A DNA stretch of 64,000 nt from Inia geoffrensis (GCA_036417435.1 CM070904.1:16474835-16538834), one strand, 5' to 3'; numbered from the stretch's first letter, positions 23,253 through 34,621 are shown. Translations and numbers: made by a program. The notes: generated by a model not told the origin, from the sequence alone.

Positions 23253-23596
23253 CAGTCAGCCCTTTGTATCCATGGGTTCTATATCCATAGATTCAACCAA
23301 CCATAGATGGAAAATATTTTTTTTAATTCAAGAAAATTCCAAAAAGCAAATTTTGAATTTATCATGTGCTGGCAATTATTTACATAGCTTTCACATTATA
23401 TTTACAACTATTTACATGACATTTACATTGCATTATGTATTATAAGTAATCTAGAGATGATTTAAAGTATACAGGAAGATGTGTATAGTTATATACAAAT
23501 AATACACCATTTTATATAAGGGACTTGAGCATCGGCAGATTTTGGTATCCACAGGAGTCCTGGAACCAATTCTCCTCTGATACAGAGGGATGATTG
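23253..23596. mobile_element. MER2 (TcMar-Tigger) MITE
   Basis: A 344-bp element inserted in the old LINE-1. The left terminus is cagtcagccctttgtatcca; the right terminus complement reads caatcatccctctgtatcag. TA dinucleotides flank both ends (23251-23252 and 23597-23598), as expected for Tc1/mariner insertion. Internal landmarks gtattataagtaatctagag and ggacttgagcatcggcagat support the family. Non-autonomous. Confidence 0.92.
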
Positions 23597-24176
23597 TATT
23601 ACTACATACCCACCCAAATTGGTTGTAATTAATAGGACTGACAATATCAAGTGTCAGCAAATTTGTGGAGGAACTGAAACCCTTCTAAATAGTTGGTGAG
23701 GTGAACTGATCTAACCATTTACAAAAACTGTTTGACAATATTTATCAAAGTTGAACATATGCCTTACCTATGACCTAACAATTCTATCTTAAGGTATATA
23801 TCTAGGAGAAATGAGTGCATATATAATCAAAAAACATGCACATGTATATTAATAACAGCTTTATTAATAATAACTTAAATGTAAGCACAAGTATTCAGCA
23901 AGTGAACATGGATATATAAATTATGGTTTATTTTTGTAATGGAATATTACAAAACAATAAAAAGAATATATTACTTATACATGCATTCACATAGATTAAT
24001 TTCACAGTCATCATGTTAAGCAACTTCCTCATGCAAAAAACATATGCTGTACTATTCCATTATACAAAGTTTAAGAGTAGATAAAACTGATTGATGGTAA
24101 TAGAAGTAAGAAGGATGGTTACCTTTGGAGTAGTTCATGTACTGGTAAGGTGCATTAGGGAACCATCTGGGGTAAT

Positions 24177-24387
24177 TTTTTTTTTTTTTTTTGGCTGTAT
24201 GCAGGCCTCTCACTGTTGTGTCCTCTCCCATTGCAGACAGAGCACAGGCTCTGGACGCGCAGTCCCAGTGGCCACGGCTCACGGCTCAGCTGCTCCACTG
24301 CATGTGAGATCCTCCCAGAACGGGGCTCGAACCCGCATCCCCTGCATTGGCAGGCAGACTCTCAACCACTGTGACACCAGGGAAGCG
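24177..24387 (-). mobile_element. CHR SINE
   Basis: Antisense copy with a T-tail, then ggctgtatgcaggcctctca and the complement of the head (accagggaagcg). Perfect 10-bp target duplication ctggggtaat at 24167-24176 and 24388-24397. It sits in the LINE-1 3' UTR. Open frames over it are SINE readings. Confidence 0.95.
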
Positions 24388-24545
24388 CTGGGGTAATGTT
24401 TATATGTGGATCTTAAAGGTGGTTAGGTGAATACATACCTCTATGAAAATTCATTGAGTTGTACACCTAAGATTTGCTGACTTGATGTATTTTGCCTAAT
24501 ATATTTTAGGTCATGATTTTAAACAACAACCACAAAAATACAACA

Positions 24546-27499
24546 CACAGTTCAGAGTAAACACAGAAATGACAAATACATTTATAATAATTACCCTTGA
24601 AGCACTTGAACTGGAAGCAACTCCAGGAATTATCTATTTTAATGTCTGACAATTAATTCTCTGATTCATCCTAGGGCTTGGTACAAGTGCCTCAATGTCC
24701 TATTATCAAGCATATAGGCCTTTTCCTACCCCATCAGTCCTCATTCTTTCATTTTTATCTAGTTTATATTGTTGATCTTCTTCATAAGTGCTGGTTTGGC
24801 AAACGGCTAAAAGAAGACTGAAAATCAGATTTATTTCAATATCTTGGAGGTCTTTAAATACAGATTTAAACATGCCTAGCTTCAACATGGCAGTGTTTCT
24901 ATAGTTGTCTATTGGTCCACCCCCTCCTCTAGTGAAAAATCCATATGAGAGGGACCCAACTCAATTAAATAATGTGAGGTTGGAATAAAAGGAGGGTGCT
25001 TTAAGGAATTATAAATAATATAGAAGGAACATAACTCTTAAAATTATCTCTGGAAGAATGTTTTCTATTCATCCAGGGAATGGAACTAGAAGGAGCAGCA
25101 GAATCAAAGGGACTTGATATGAATGGAAAGATCTGAGATGTTGAGCCAAGAGGAATGAGGGAGCTTGAGCAATCAGTTGAAAAGCAGTGGATTGGTGTTA
25201 ATGAAGAAAGGTCTTTATTTGACATTAATAGACCTTTCGCATTCATGGGATTTATATTCTGCCTCCATTTCTTTGTGAAAAATTATAAAATGCCATTAGA
25301 TGGATAAATTATTTTGTTGAGCTGTAGAATAAATTATTTAAAATGAATATATGAGAAAACATTATTTAGCTCTTGAATGAATCAGCCTATCATCAACCAG
25401 CACCAATTCTAAGTAAGATTGTTATTTCCCACTTATATATGATCTTATTTAATCTTATAAGAAACTTTTTTTTTTTTTTTTTTTGGCCAGGATAATCAGA
25501 AAATTTTACGCTATAGTGCTTGATTTACCGAATCTTGACGGTCTTCAGACACAGTCATTGGAAATTCTGAAGAGATCCAGTAATGGAAAAAATACTAATG
25601 CCAAAGATTTGAGCTATTATGGATTATTGAGTGTGTTTTTGTGTATATTTTTAAGTGGTGGGGAATTAAGCTGGTATAAGATGGACATCTGATGATAATG
25701 CTTTTTCAACTTTCAGCTTTTTTATAGTGATAGCAATCTGGAATAGGTATAGCTCATAGACAACCTCAAAACTGTTAGCCATAACCACCTAGAGATTATT
25801 TTCTTTATAACCAAAAGTCTAGCTAAACAAAGATTGGATCACCAGGTCCTAGAAGTCCAATAAATGGTTGCCTTAAAAATCGATAGCCATTGTATTTCTG
25901 AAGTAGGATGACAAATCAAAATATATGTTTTAACAACATGGTAGCATCACAGAGTTAAATTGATTTAAATAAGGCAAAACATCATAAATCATCTGGTCAA
26001 ACCTTGTAATCACAGTAATGCATCAGATTTGGAGATTTATGAAAACAACTTCATGGTTTTATACCCTGTCCTTCATAGGCAAAAACTAACAAGTTCTTGA
26101 ATCAAATAAAAGCTATAATCAAATAAAGAACTGCACGTACTTACATGCATGTATTAGCTTAAAAGATTCTTAGCACCTGTATGTTTTTGTCTTTATGTTG
26201 AATACTCATCTCTACTAATAGACTCTGGCTCAGACAAAATATTTAAAGGCGTCTCTTTGTGTTCCTTGTCAGCATGCTGATTCAGCATATCTGAGGATAT
26301 TGCTTTGGGAATGCATCTTTCTGGAAATACAGTCCACATGGTCCAGAATGCTTATTCAGCAAACTGATAATGAGCTGTGTGGGGAAATGTGAGGATTTAT
26401 TGCTGCTTTTAAGATGAGGGCCAAATCTTTGGGATGAAGTAAGGTCGATAGTTTGCTTGCCATTAGTCCATTTGTGCAGTGTACTGGAGATATAGAGTGT
26501 GATAGTTTAGATAAATGTGGTTACAAGCTCTGGAAGTATCTGGGAAACAGGTTTCTTATTTTGACAATTAAATACATTTTATGGCTTGGCTCTTTGTTGT
26601 TTTTAATTTCATTTTTAAATACATCAGAAATTATATTATACTTCTTGGAAATGTGAATATTTCATATTTGACAACCCTTTACAGTACTAAGTAACCAAAA
26701 TGTACATTTTATGTTTCTGATAAAAACATAGGATTCTAATTTTACCAATGCCAGCTTAGATGTAGGTAAAATTTTGAACTATTAAACATAGAAATTATCT
26801 TAGAAAATATAATTTTATGTGAATACAGTCTATGGGAATTAAGATAAGGAAAATACCAGTGTGTCCAAAAAGTTTCATAAAGCCATAAAGGATTTGGGTG
26901 GGATTTTATGCTGTCTTCTACACAATATGCAATTGATAAAAAAATTTTAATTTAATTACAAAAAAATCCCCACAAATAAACATGATGCTTCCAAAGTACA
27001 ACCAACATTATTAAACACTGTTTAAAGTAAGTTAAATTAAATTGATATTAGCACTATAGAGAAATATAAACAATCAAAAGCTAGGTGATATAACATAAGA
27101 CAGTGTAACTCAAATACCACCAGGTTTAAAACAAATTCAGAGACTAGGTTTCCTTGATCAAAACTGAGGATAGTGAAGATTTGTAAAAGATAAGCAAAAA
27201 CAAGAACACACTGGGTAGTCTTGCTTGAAAATTAGAAAACCAGCTAGAGACCTTAGCTGAGTGAAGTGGTGAGTCATTAGTAGGAAAAGGTGAGAAACTA
27301 AATAAGACACCTTTTCAAGGGCTGTCCTGTAGAACATTGTAAATTAATCCTAATACAAGGAGCCTGGGGGAGCTCTTTTAACTTTTTGACTTGAGAAGGT
27401 AAATGGTAAGTGAAAAGTTAGAAAGCTGATTTGGAGCAGATATTAAAATGAATGCAGAGAAAAATTGAGAATTTTAAATGTTAAGTGGGAAGATTATTT
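24546..27499. other. Longest stretch with no recognised repeat (about 3 kb)
   Basis: AT-rich and mostly unique-looking. There is a T19 run at 25466-25484. A palindromic TGCTGATTCAGCA lies at 26275-26287. The phrase gtgtccaaaaagtttcataa (about 26862) resembles a mariner terminus, but no partner end was found. Open frames (up to 81 codons) show no domains. Confidence 0.55.
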
Positions 27500-27512
27500 A
27501 AAATCTAGTTTA

Positions 27513-27742
27513 GGGCTTCCCTGGTGGCACAGTGGTTGAGGGTCCGCCTGTCGATGCAGGGGACATGGGTTCGTGCCCCGGTCTGGGAAGATCCCACATG
27601 CGGCAGAGCGGCTGGGCCTGTGAGCCATGGTCGCTGAGCCTGCGTGTCCGGAGCCTGTGCTCTGCAATGGGAGAGGCCACAACAGTGAGAGGCCCGCATA
27701 CCGTAAGATAAATAAATAAATAAAAATAAAGTAAGAAAAAAT
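27513..27742 (+). mobile_element. CHR SINE
   Basis: Sense copy from ggcttccctggtggcac through cggtctgggaagatcccaca and acagtgagaggcccgcatac to an A-rich tail with AAAT units. Target duplication with one mismatch: aaaatctagttta (27500-27512) and aaaatccagttta (27743-27755). Confidence 0.95.
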
Positions 27743-27934
27743 AAAATCCAGTTTAGGGATGACCTTCAATGTTTTTGAGAGATGGGAAGAAAGTGAAAAG
27801 TAGCAGAATATGCCACCTGAGAATATACCTCTTTGGTATAAAGATTATTTTGAGAAATTGCAGACATAGGAGAAGCTCTGAAATACATAAAATAAGTAAG
27901 GAATTTATACAACAAAATAGCAATAACAAAAAAA

Positions 27935-29015
27935 AAATCAAACAACCTGATTAGAAAATGGGCAGGTGCACTGAACAGATAGTTTTCTAAACAAGACATA
28001 CAAATAGCCAAGAGGTACATGAAAAGGTGCTGGACAGCACTAGTCATCAGGAAAATGCAAGTCAAAACCACAAGGAGATATCACCTCACACCTATTAGAA
28101 TGGCTATCATCAAAAAAAGAAGTCTTGGCAAGGATATGAAAAAAATAACACTTGTGCACTGTTGGTGGGAATACAAATTGCAGCCAGTATAGAAAACAGT
28201 ATAGAGCTTTCTCAAAGATTAGAAATAGAACTGCCGTATGATCCAGTGATCCCACTTGTGGGGTATATATACAAAAGAAATGAAAACAAGATGTTTAAGA
28301 GATATCTACTTTCCCATTTTCATTGTAGTTTTATTCACAATAGCCAAGATATGGAAACAACCTTAGTGTCTGTATATGGATGAGTGGATAAAGAAGATGT
28401 GATATATATATATATATATTTATATATATATTTATATTTATATATATTTATATATATATATTTATATATATATTTATATTTATATATATATATATGCAGT
28501 GGAACTTTAATTCAGCCTTGAGAAAAAAGGAAATACTATCAGTTGCAACAACTTGGCTGAAAGTTGAAGGTATTATGCTAAATGAAGTAAGTCAGAGAAA
28601 GACAAATACTGTATGATATCACTTATATGTGGAATCTAAACAAGACAAACTTGTAGGAACAAAAGATAGAATGGTGGTTACTAAGGGCTGGAGTGAGTAT
28701 AATGGGAAGATATTGGTCAAAGGGTGCAAATTTCCAGTTATAAGATGAATAAATTCTGAGATCTAATGTACAGCAAGGTAATTATAGCTAATAATACTGT
28801 ATTATATAGTTGAAAGTTACTAAGACCATACATCTTAAATCCTCTCATCACAAAAAAGGAATGGTAGTTATGTGATTTGTTGGGGGTGTCAGCTAACGGT
28901 ATGATGGTAATCATTTTGCAATGTATTGATATGTGTATCAGATCACCACATTGTGTACCTTAAACTTGCCCAATGTTATATGTCAAGTATATCTCAATAA
29001 AGCTAAAAAAAAATT
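27935..29015 (+). mobile_element. Older LINE-1 (L1M-type), ORF2 C-terminal region and 3' UTR
   Basis: Sense LINE-1 remnant. ORF2-derived phrases run in order: caagtcaaaaccacaaggag, cactgttggtgggaatacaa, gaactgccgtatgatccagt, ttcacaatagccaagatatg, tgaagtaagtcagagaaaga. The 3' UTR ends atgtcaagtatatctcaata-aagc and a short A-run. The frame is broken repeatedly, so no ORF2 protein is possible. A 94-bp TA-rich microsatellite interrupts the coding region at 28402-28495. Confidence 0.88.
28402..28495 (+). repeat. (TA)n/(TTTATA)n compound microsatellite inside LINE-1
   Basis: About 94 bp of TA dinucleotides broken by TTTATA units, lying exactly where LINE-1 ORF2 normally has a short gtggtatatatatac stretch. 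It therefore probably grew from that seed. Confidence 0.92.
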
Positions 29016-29018
29016 AAA

Positions 29019-29057
29019 ATTTACATTTAAAGATTAAATTTACATTTAAAGATTAAA
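29019..29057 (+). repeat. Two-copy tandem repeat after the LINE-1 tail
   Basis: The unit tttacatttaaagattaaa occurs twice in immediate succession directly downstream of the LINE-1 A-run. Confidence 0.8.
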
Positions 29058-29289
29058 AGAAGTGTTGAATCTGAGCAAAAGAATGTCTATGGAAGGATGC
29101 TGACCGTTTAGATGAGGTCTCAACAGGGAAACATGGTTTAGTGAATTGTCATAATTTCAATTCTTCTTATTCTTGGACTTTCTGATAAATGTGTCAGAGT
29201 TTGTTTAATTCAGAGATACTCCTACACTAGCAGAGCTAAGTAGAGACCTGTGTAAAATATATTCATATGAGGAAATCTCCACAAATATG

Positions 29290-29985
29290 AATTATATGAT
29301 GATTTTGCGTTTATTATTTTTCTCCCCCCTATTCCTGGTTTTTAAGGCAAAATAAATCATGGCAATGTGCACCGGATATGGATAGGAAGATCTCCAAGAG
29401 AAGCTCTCATTTTGAGTCCAGTGAATGGGAAGGGACATCTCTATGGGGCAGAGGCATTGAGAAATCTCCGCCTTCCCCCCACCTTTTTGTTTCTTTCCCA
29501 GCCCTGCTCCCAGGCAATTCCAACTCCTGACGCTGCAGTTCAGTGGCAGAAGTGACCATGCAGGTACCTGAAACACTGAGATACAGAAATCCTTCTCTCT
29601 CATCAGAGGAACTGTGATCCAGAAAGTTTTGGGGGACAACTCTCTTGTTTTTCACTTCTCTATCCTCCTGCCACTTGGACACAACCAAATTTAGCTTCAG
29701 GAATCACATTGCAGAGTGGCGAGAGTAAAGAAGTGGCTTACTAGCCAGAGGACCAGGAAAGGGGCCCTTGGAATCTGGAGAAGGTTGGGGAGATAAAGGG
29801 AGGAGGGAGTTTGAAAATGGGATCCACCTTGGGGCTCATAGGGGAATATCCAGAAGCAGAAATAAGTTCTGTAAAAGCAGCAGAGAGAACTTTCCATATA
29901 AGCCACCAGAGAACTGGGAACCAGCTTTACTGTGCCCCTTTTTAAAGTTTTGAGCTCAAAGGTGGCTTTTAACATACAAATACTC
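29290..29985. repeat. Unclassified GC-richer segment, possibly LTR or LINE-1 5' region
   Basis: Distinctly less AT-rich than its surroundings. It contains aaagaagtggcttactagcc, aaaggggcccttggaatctg, a TATA-like ccatataagc (29895) and gctttactgtgccccttttt. The style is that of a retroelement regulatory region, but I cannot name it. Opposing open frames of 60-125 codons overlap each other and have no recognisable domain. Confidence 0.35.
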
Positions 29986-30102
29986 GGGACTTCCCTGGCG
30001 GTCCAGTGGTTAAGACTCTGTACTTCCACTGCAGTGGGTATGGGTTCAGAGAACAAAGATCCTGCATGCTCCATGGTGCATCCAAATAAATAAATAAATT
30101 AC
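29986..30102 (+). mobile_element. CHR-2-type SINE (short)
   Basis: Starts gggacttccctggcggtcca, continues gtggttaagactctgtactt, and ends in AAAT repeats. It lacks the GC-rich 3' half of the common CHR copies and belongs to the 'gggacttccctgg' branch. Target duplication not clear. Confidence 0.85.
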
Positions 30103-30214
30103 TGGTTCTCAAACATTAAAACAAAAAATATACAAGTGCTCTGAAGAAGGAACTAAATTAATTCTTGTACCATCATTCCATTGGGTATAAAAACCCATCC
30201 TTTTGTACAGAAGA

Positions 30215-30374
30215 GAGTGGTGTGTAGGGAAAATAAATTTGTGAAGTACAAAATCTGAATTCTAGTCCCAATATCACTGCTAACTAATAATATGGTCTTG
30301 GACATGTTAGCTGTCCCCACTGAGATTTGTTTTCTTGATATAAAAAAATATAGGATTGATAACAAATGTGATTT
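30215..30374 (+). mobile_element. MIR SINE fragment
   Basis: Sense order: aagagagtggtgtgtaggga, aaatctgaattctagtccca, taataatatggtcttggaca and ttgatataaaaaaataggat. The CHR SINE at 30390 landed at its 3' edge. Confidence 0.55.
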
Positions 30375-30389
30375 AAAAAATCTTGGATT

Positions 30390-30597
30390 GGGCTTCCCTG
30401 TTGGTGCAGTGGTTGAGAGTCTGCCTGCCAATGCAGGGGACACGGGTTCGTGCCCCGGTCCGGGAAGATCCCACATGCTGCGGAGCGGCTGGGCCCGTGA
30501 GCCATGGCCGCTGAGCCTGCTCATCCGGAGCCTGTGCTCTGCAATGGGAGAGACCACAACAGTGAGAGGCCCGCATACCGCAAAAAAAAAAAAAAAA
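30390..30597 (+). mobile_element. CHR SINE
   Basis: Well-preserved sense copy with an A-tail of about 20. Target duplication of 14-15 bp: aaaaaatcttggatt at 30375-30389, repeated through 30612. The 161-codon antisense frame (30153-30638), one of the longest in the window, and several frames of 60-150 codons are readings of this SINE and its flanks. Confidence 0.96.
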
Positions 30598-30859
30598 AAA
30601 AAATCTTGGATTATATTAATAATGAGAATGGAAAGCACAGTAATGACCTTACTGTGTACAAATATTCAAACGCCTATATACTCCCAGGAATGGTTACACT
30701 TATCCTTAATGATTCTTGATTTTTCATTATAATTGTCTAGCATTTTCATGTGTATTAAACCCATTTTATTCAAAAGTAGTTCCAGGAAGATAGGCAAAAA
30801 TAATGTTATATTTGCATATTATCTTTGAATTTATATAGTACCAATTTATGATTTCCTTA

Positions 30860-30975
30860 CAATCTCAATGCCCAGTGAAATAGACAGGGGAAACATTATT
30901 CTCATATTTTACAACAATGAATACTGAGGGTGAAATAGTTTAATTGAGTGATATGTTGAAGGCTACACTTTATAC
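30860..30975 (-). mobile_element. MIR SINE fragment
   Basis: Antisense core: cccagtgaaatagacagggg, attctcatattttacaacaa, gagggtgaaatagtttaatt. Both ends decayed. Confidence 0.5.
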
Positions 30976-31139
30976 CATAAAGCAAAATTAAAAACAAAGA
31001 ATCCTCTGTCAGTGTCAAGTACTCTTTCTTCACATAGTGCTGCTATATACTGAAATACGGAATAATCTACTGGAGGTTTTGCTAATTCTCAGTTAGTAAC
31101 AGAATTCACGGGCCCTGTACCCTTCTTAATTTCTAATAC

Positions 31140-31335
31140 AATTTAGTTTCTTTACCACCATTTAATCACATGACCTTGGGAAAATTATTGTATCTTTTAG
31201 AGCCTTACATTTATCTATAAAATGGAAACACTAACATTAGTCTCACATGGCTCCTTAAAAAATTAGCATTAGTATGATGAAGGTACCTATTAACAGTGCC
31301 TGATATAGAGGCATAGCAGTATAATAAATATTATT
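31140..31335 (+). mobile_element. MIR SINE fragment
   Basis: Sense core and tail: atcacatgaccttgggaaaa, atctataaaatggaaacact, aacagtgcctgatatagagg, then ataataaatattattatt. Confidence 0.72.
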
Positions 31336-31724
31336 ATTATAGTTCCTATCTATTTTATATTACTTTCATGGGAATTGAGATGGTCTAAGAGTCACTGGCA
31401 TTCTGCTTCTTGGGCATGTTTTGTCAATGCCACTTCTTGATCTCCCACCCAGTTACCCATGGTCACTTGTAAACACAAAGCTATGAACTGAGACCCAGCC
31501 ATTCATGTCCTGCCCTGATGGGAAGTTCCCAAGGATCTCCTGTGGGAAATGGTCTTTACTGGTGAATCAGAGTTACATCACTGCTCTCGAATACAATCTG
31601 GTCACTGCCATGATCGCAAACCTTTGCAATTTGACTTGAATATGTATTACGTGCAGGCTTCCTAATCTGAGCTTGCCTGATATTTAATCTTGGCTTGTAG
31701 GGAAAAAAAAATTTTTAAAAGACA

Positions 31725-31830
31725 CAGGATCCAAAGCTGGCTCTGCAACTTAATAGCTATGTAATCTCAGGTATATTACTCTAGCGATCAATATTTCTCA
31801 GTCTCTTTTTCTGTTAAAATAAGTTATCTA
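31725..31830 (+). mobile_element. MIR SINE fragment, split by a CHR SINE
   Basis: Sense MIR: gacacaggatccaaagctgg, ctctgcaacttaatagctat, gtctctttttctgttaaaat. The CHR insertion at 31831-32000 cuts it; the remainder after 32001 is short and decayed. Confidence 0.65.
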
Positions 31831-32000
31831 GGGGCTTCCCTGGTGGTGCAGTGGTTGAGAGTCCACCTGCCGATGCAGGGGACACGGGTTCGTGCCCTGG
31901 TCCGGGAAGATCCCACATGCCGCGGAGCGGCTGGGCTTGAGAGTGGCTGAGCCTGCGCGTCCGGAACCTATGCTGGGCAATGGGAGAGGCCACAATGGAA
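31831..32000 (+). mobile_element. CHR SINE, 3'-truncated and tail-less
   Basis: Sense copy with intact head (ggggcttccctggtggtgca) that stops at ggagaggccacaatgga with at most three A residues, so the final cagtgagaggcccgcgtacc and A-tail are missing. A small internal deletion affects the segment after cggctgggc. Perfect 10-bp target duplication aagttatcta at 31821-31830 and 32001-32010. Confidence 0.93.
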
Positions 32001-32264
32001 AAGTTATCTAAAAATTCCTTTTTTAAAAGGTATGTTAGGGTTTAATTCAATGAGACAATGTGTGTGTGTAGAACTTCCATTCATGCAGTGACACTAATGG
32101 AAATGTTTATTTCATCTACCTTTTCTTCTCCCTTTGATAACTGAATGGCTTTTGTTTTGTTCTGGATTTCATCTGAATCCTTTGTGTTCTCAAATTGAAA
32201 AGCTTTATTGTCCTTAGGTTACAAAACCTACTAGGATACTTCTAATCTTGACTGTGATGAACAA

Positions 32265-32490
32265 CAATTTATATTTATTGACAGATTACTAAATATCAGA
32301 CACGGTAATAATTTTATTACATTCATTAAGTTTTTAAATACTCCTTATAACCACTTAAAGTATAGACTGCCATTATTTCACTATATAACTGAGGAAATTA
32401 ATCTTAGAAAGTTAAATAAATTGGTGAAATTTACAGAGTAAATCAATGGCAGAGCCTAGATGCAAACCTATCTGTGCTTGAATAAAAATT
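32265..32490 (-). mobile_element. MIR SINE
   Basis: Antisense MIR: caatttatatttattgacag, actgaggaaattaatcttag, aaatcaatggcagagcctag, atgcaaacctatctgtgctt. Confidence 0.75.
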
Positions 32491-33499
32491 TGTGTATTTA
32501 AACTAGCACCAAACTAAATGACTTCCTCTAGAAAATCTGAGCATTCTCCTGCCCAACAAATCCTGGGCCCTGCACAGGGACCCCTATGACACTAAAGGCC
32601 ATATCCTTGGCAAAGTACTTCACTTTAAGATAATAGCTAGGTGTTACAATGCTAAAGGTGCAACATACAGAGCTCCCTAAATTTGATAAGAGAAACAGAG
32701 GGCAAGCTTGACATCTCCAATTACCAGAAGAAAATGATTAATGAAGAAAGACAACTAATAGTTCTTATCTGGGGCTCATCATTTCATGTATTTTATATCA
32801 CATATTTTGAGAAGTCATTTCTTAGCACTTAGAAACATCAGTAGAGCAGCATTAGCTAGAAACACAGAGACAATCTCACAACAAAAGTTTTATGATTTTG
32901 TTAGTTGAGACTCCTAAATTGCTTGATTTCACCATTTATCATAGGCACTGGGGATATTTCCTCTTCTGACACGCAAACATCTAATTGTTCTCTAACATCC
33001 GAAACAATGATAATTTGTTGTCTTTCGGTCATTGTGCAGTGTAATTCCAGAATAAACCAACAATGAAACATCCCCAAATCCCTATAAGTTGAGGAAGCAA
33101 AACAGTTGTGTTCTAGCATAAGGACAGCAAGATCAAGAAGGAAATTTGTACACTGAAAGTTAATAGAGAGAAAAAGATGTGTTGGGGGCATGTGTGCAAG
33201 GGTTGGCTGGAGACTGTTAAGAATTATATACCTGATTTTCCTTTGCAAATTCGGTCACACTCAATCTGTCCAATGTATCATGTATTATGTTTATTTTACA
33301 ACGCTAAAGTTAAACATCAGGACTAAACTATACATTAGTCAGTGATGTATTAATGAAGACTTTTGAGTAAAACTACATAATGTGAATATTCCTTTAAATT
33401 TTACAAACTACTGCTTCATTTCACTCTCCTGTATATCCTTGGTAATTGGTGTATAACAGTCTCAATAAATGTTTCTTGAATAAATATAAGAAAAAATTC
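32491..33499. other. No recognised feature
   Basis: Unique-looking DNA. The antisense frame at 32901-33248 (115 codons) is one of the longer repeat-free frames; it shows no recognisable domain or family and no flanking splice context, so it is not called as a gene. Confidence 0.5.
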
Positions 33500-33650
33500 A
33501 CAATATTCTGAATACTTATTTGTATAATAACCCTACAGACTGGGTATTATTACATTTTCCTAGTTCTTCAGATGAGTAAAGTGGTCTGATTGAGATAACA
33601 AGAGTTTTTCAAGTCACCCAATGGCAGGTGAGTACTTGAACATACTAAGT
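33500..33650 (-). mobile_element. MIR SINE fragment
   Basis: Antisense order: ataataaccctacagactgg, gtattattacattttcctag, cagatgagtaaagtggtctg, cacccaatggcaggtgagta. Confidence 0.6.
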
Positions 33651-34091
33651 TCTCCAACTTCAAAAAACAGTTTTTTTCCCATCCCACTTTGCAGCTTATC
33701 TCTGGAGAAAATTGACCTAATCTGTAAAACATTAGACTTCGTAACAAAAATCCATGTAAAATCAGCCTTATTTTTCCATTCCAAAATTTCAGTATAAAGT
33801 ACAATTTATAGACACTACTCAATATCTTGTTTCATATTGACTATTCACAGTATTTAATACGCTTCATTTTTTTGTTGACTTTATCCTTTCCTATTGGTTT
33901 TTAAACAAAGCCGTAGAGATATCCAAGGGAACAGCTATGCTGAAAACAGGATGGAGTACCCTTTGCAGACATGACCTGGGTCAGAAGACTTATCTTCTGA
34001 TCCTTTTGGAGGAAAGGATTAAGTTAAATATTTACATCTAATCATGCTTTGTGATGATCAACCAAAAGAAAATGTGAAAATTAGTACATGT

Positions 34092-34609
34092 GATTTTTTT
34101 TAACATCTTTATTGGAGCATAATTGCTTTACAATGGTGTGTTAGTTTCTGCTGTATAACAAAGTGAATCAGCTATACATATACATATATCCTCATATCTC
34201 CTCCCTCTTGCATCTCCCTCCCACCCTCCCTATCCCACCCCTCTAGGTAGTCACAAAGCACTGAGCTGATCACCCTGTGCTATGTGACTGCTTCCCACTA
34301 GCTATCTATTTTACATTTGGTAGTATATATAAGGCCATGCCACTCTCTCACTTCGTTCCAGCTTACACTCCCCCCTCCCCATGTCCTCAAGTCCATTCCT
34401 TATGTCTACATCTTTATTCCTGCCCTGCCCCAAGGTTCTTCATAACCATTTTTTTTTCTTAGATTCAATATATATGTGTTAGCATATGGTATTTGTTTTT
34501 CTCTTTCTGACTTACTTCACTCTGTCTGACAGACTCTAAGTCCATCCACTTCCCTACAAGTAGTTCAATTTCATTTCTTTTTATGCCTGAGTAATATTCC
34601 ATTGTATAT
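34092..34609 (-). mobile_element. 5'-truncated cetartiodactyl LINE-1
   Basis: A 518-bp antisense copy of a relatively young LINE-1 3' end. It begins tttttttaacatctttattg, continues gtgtgttagtttctgctgta and ctctaggtagtcacaaagca, and ends in the last ORF2 codons (gcctgagtaatattccattg). Perfect 12-bp target duplication attagtacatgt at 34080-34091 and 34610-34621. Confidence 0.95.
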
Positions 34610-34621
34610 ATTAGTACATGT

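Larger units (their letters stand above)
22880..24545 (+). mobile_element. Old LINE-1 (L1ME-like) ORF2 3' part and 3' UTR, interrupted
   Basis: Decayed LINE-1 running in sense orientation: gacaaaagagcataaacatt and aaagaattgctataactcag (ORF2 region), aacagctttattaataataa (from the 'TIAKTW' region), agtagataaaactgattgat, then gagttgtacacctaagattt and a short 3' end. No long frame survives. Two later insertions split it: a MER2 transposon (23253-23596) and a CHR SINE (24177-24387), and both breaks rejoin in register. Confidence 0.75.

Noticed and set aside
25466..25490. Poly-T run as the tail of an antisense processed pseudogene or SINE
   Set aside because: Sequence after the T run (ggccaggataatc) is not recognisable and no target duplication is visible.
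26862..26884. Mariner terminal inverted repeat (gtgtccaaaaagtttcataa)
   Set aside because: No partner inverted repeat and no transposase-like sequence found downstream.
30153..30638. 161-codon open frame on the minus strand
   Set aside because: Its central part is a reading of the CHR SINE at 30390-30597; similar peptides come from other CHR copies.
32901..33248. 115-codon repeat-free antisense frame
   Set aside because: No family recognised and such lengths occur by chance in 64 kb on six frames.
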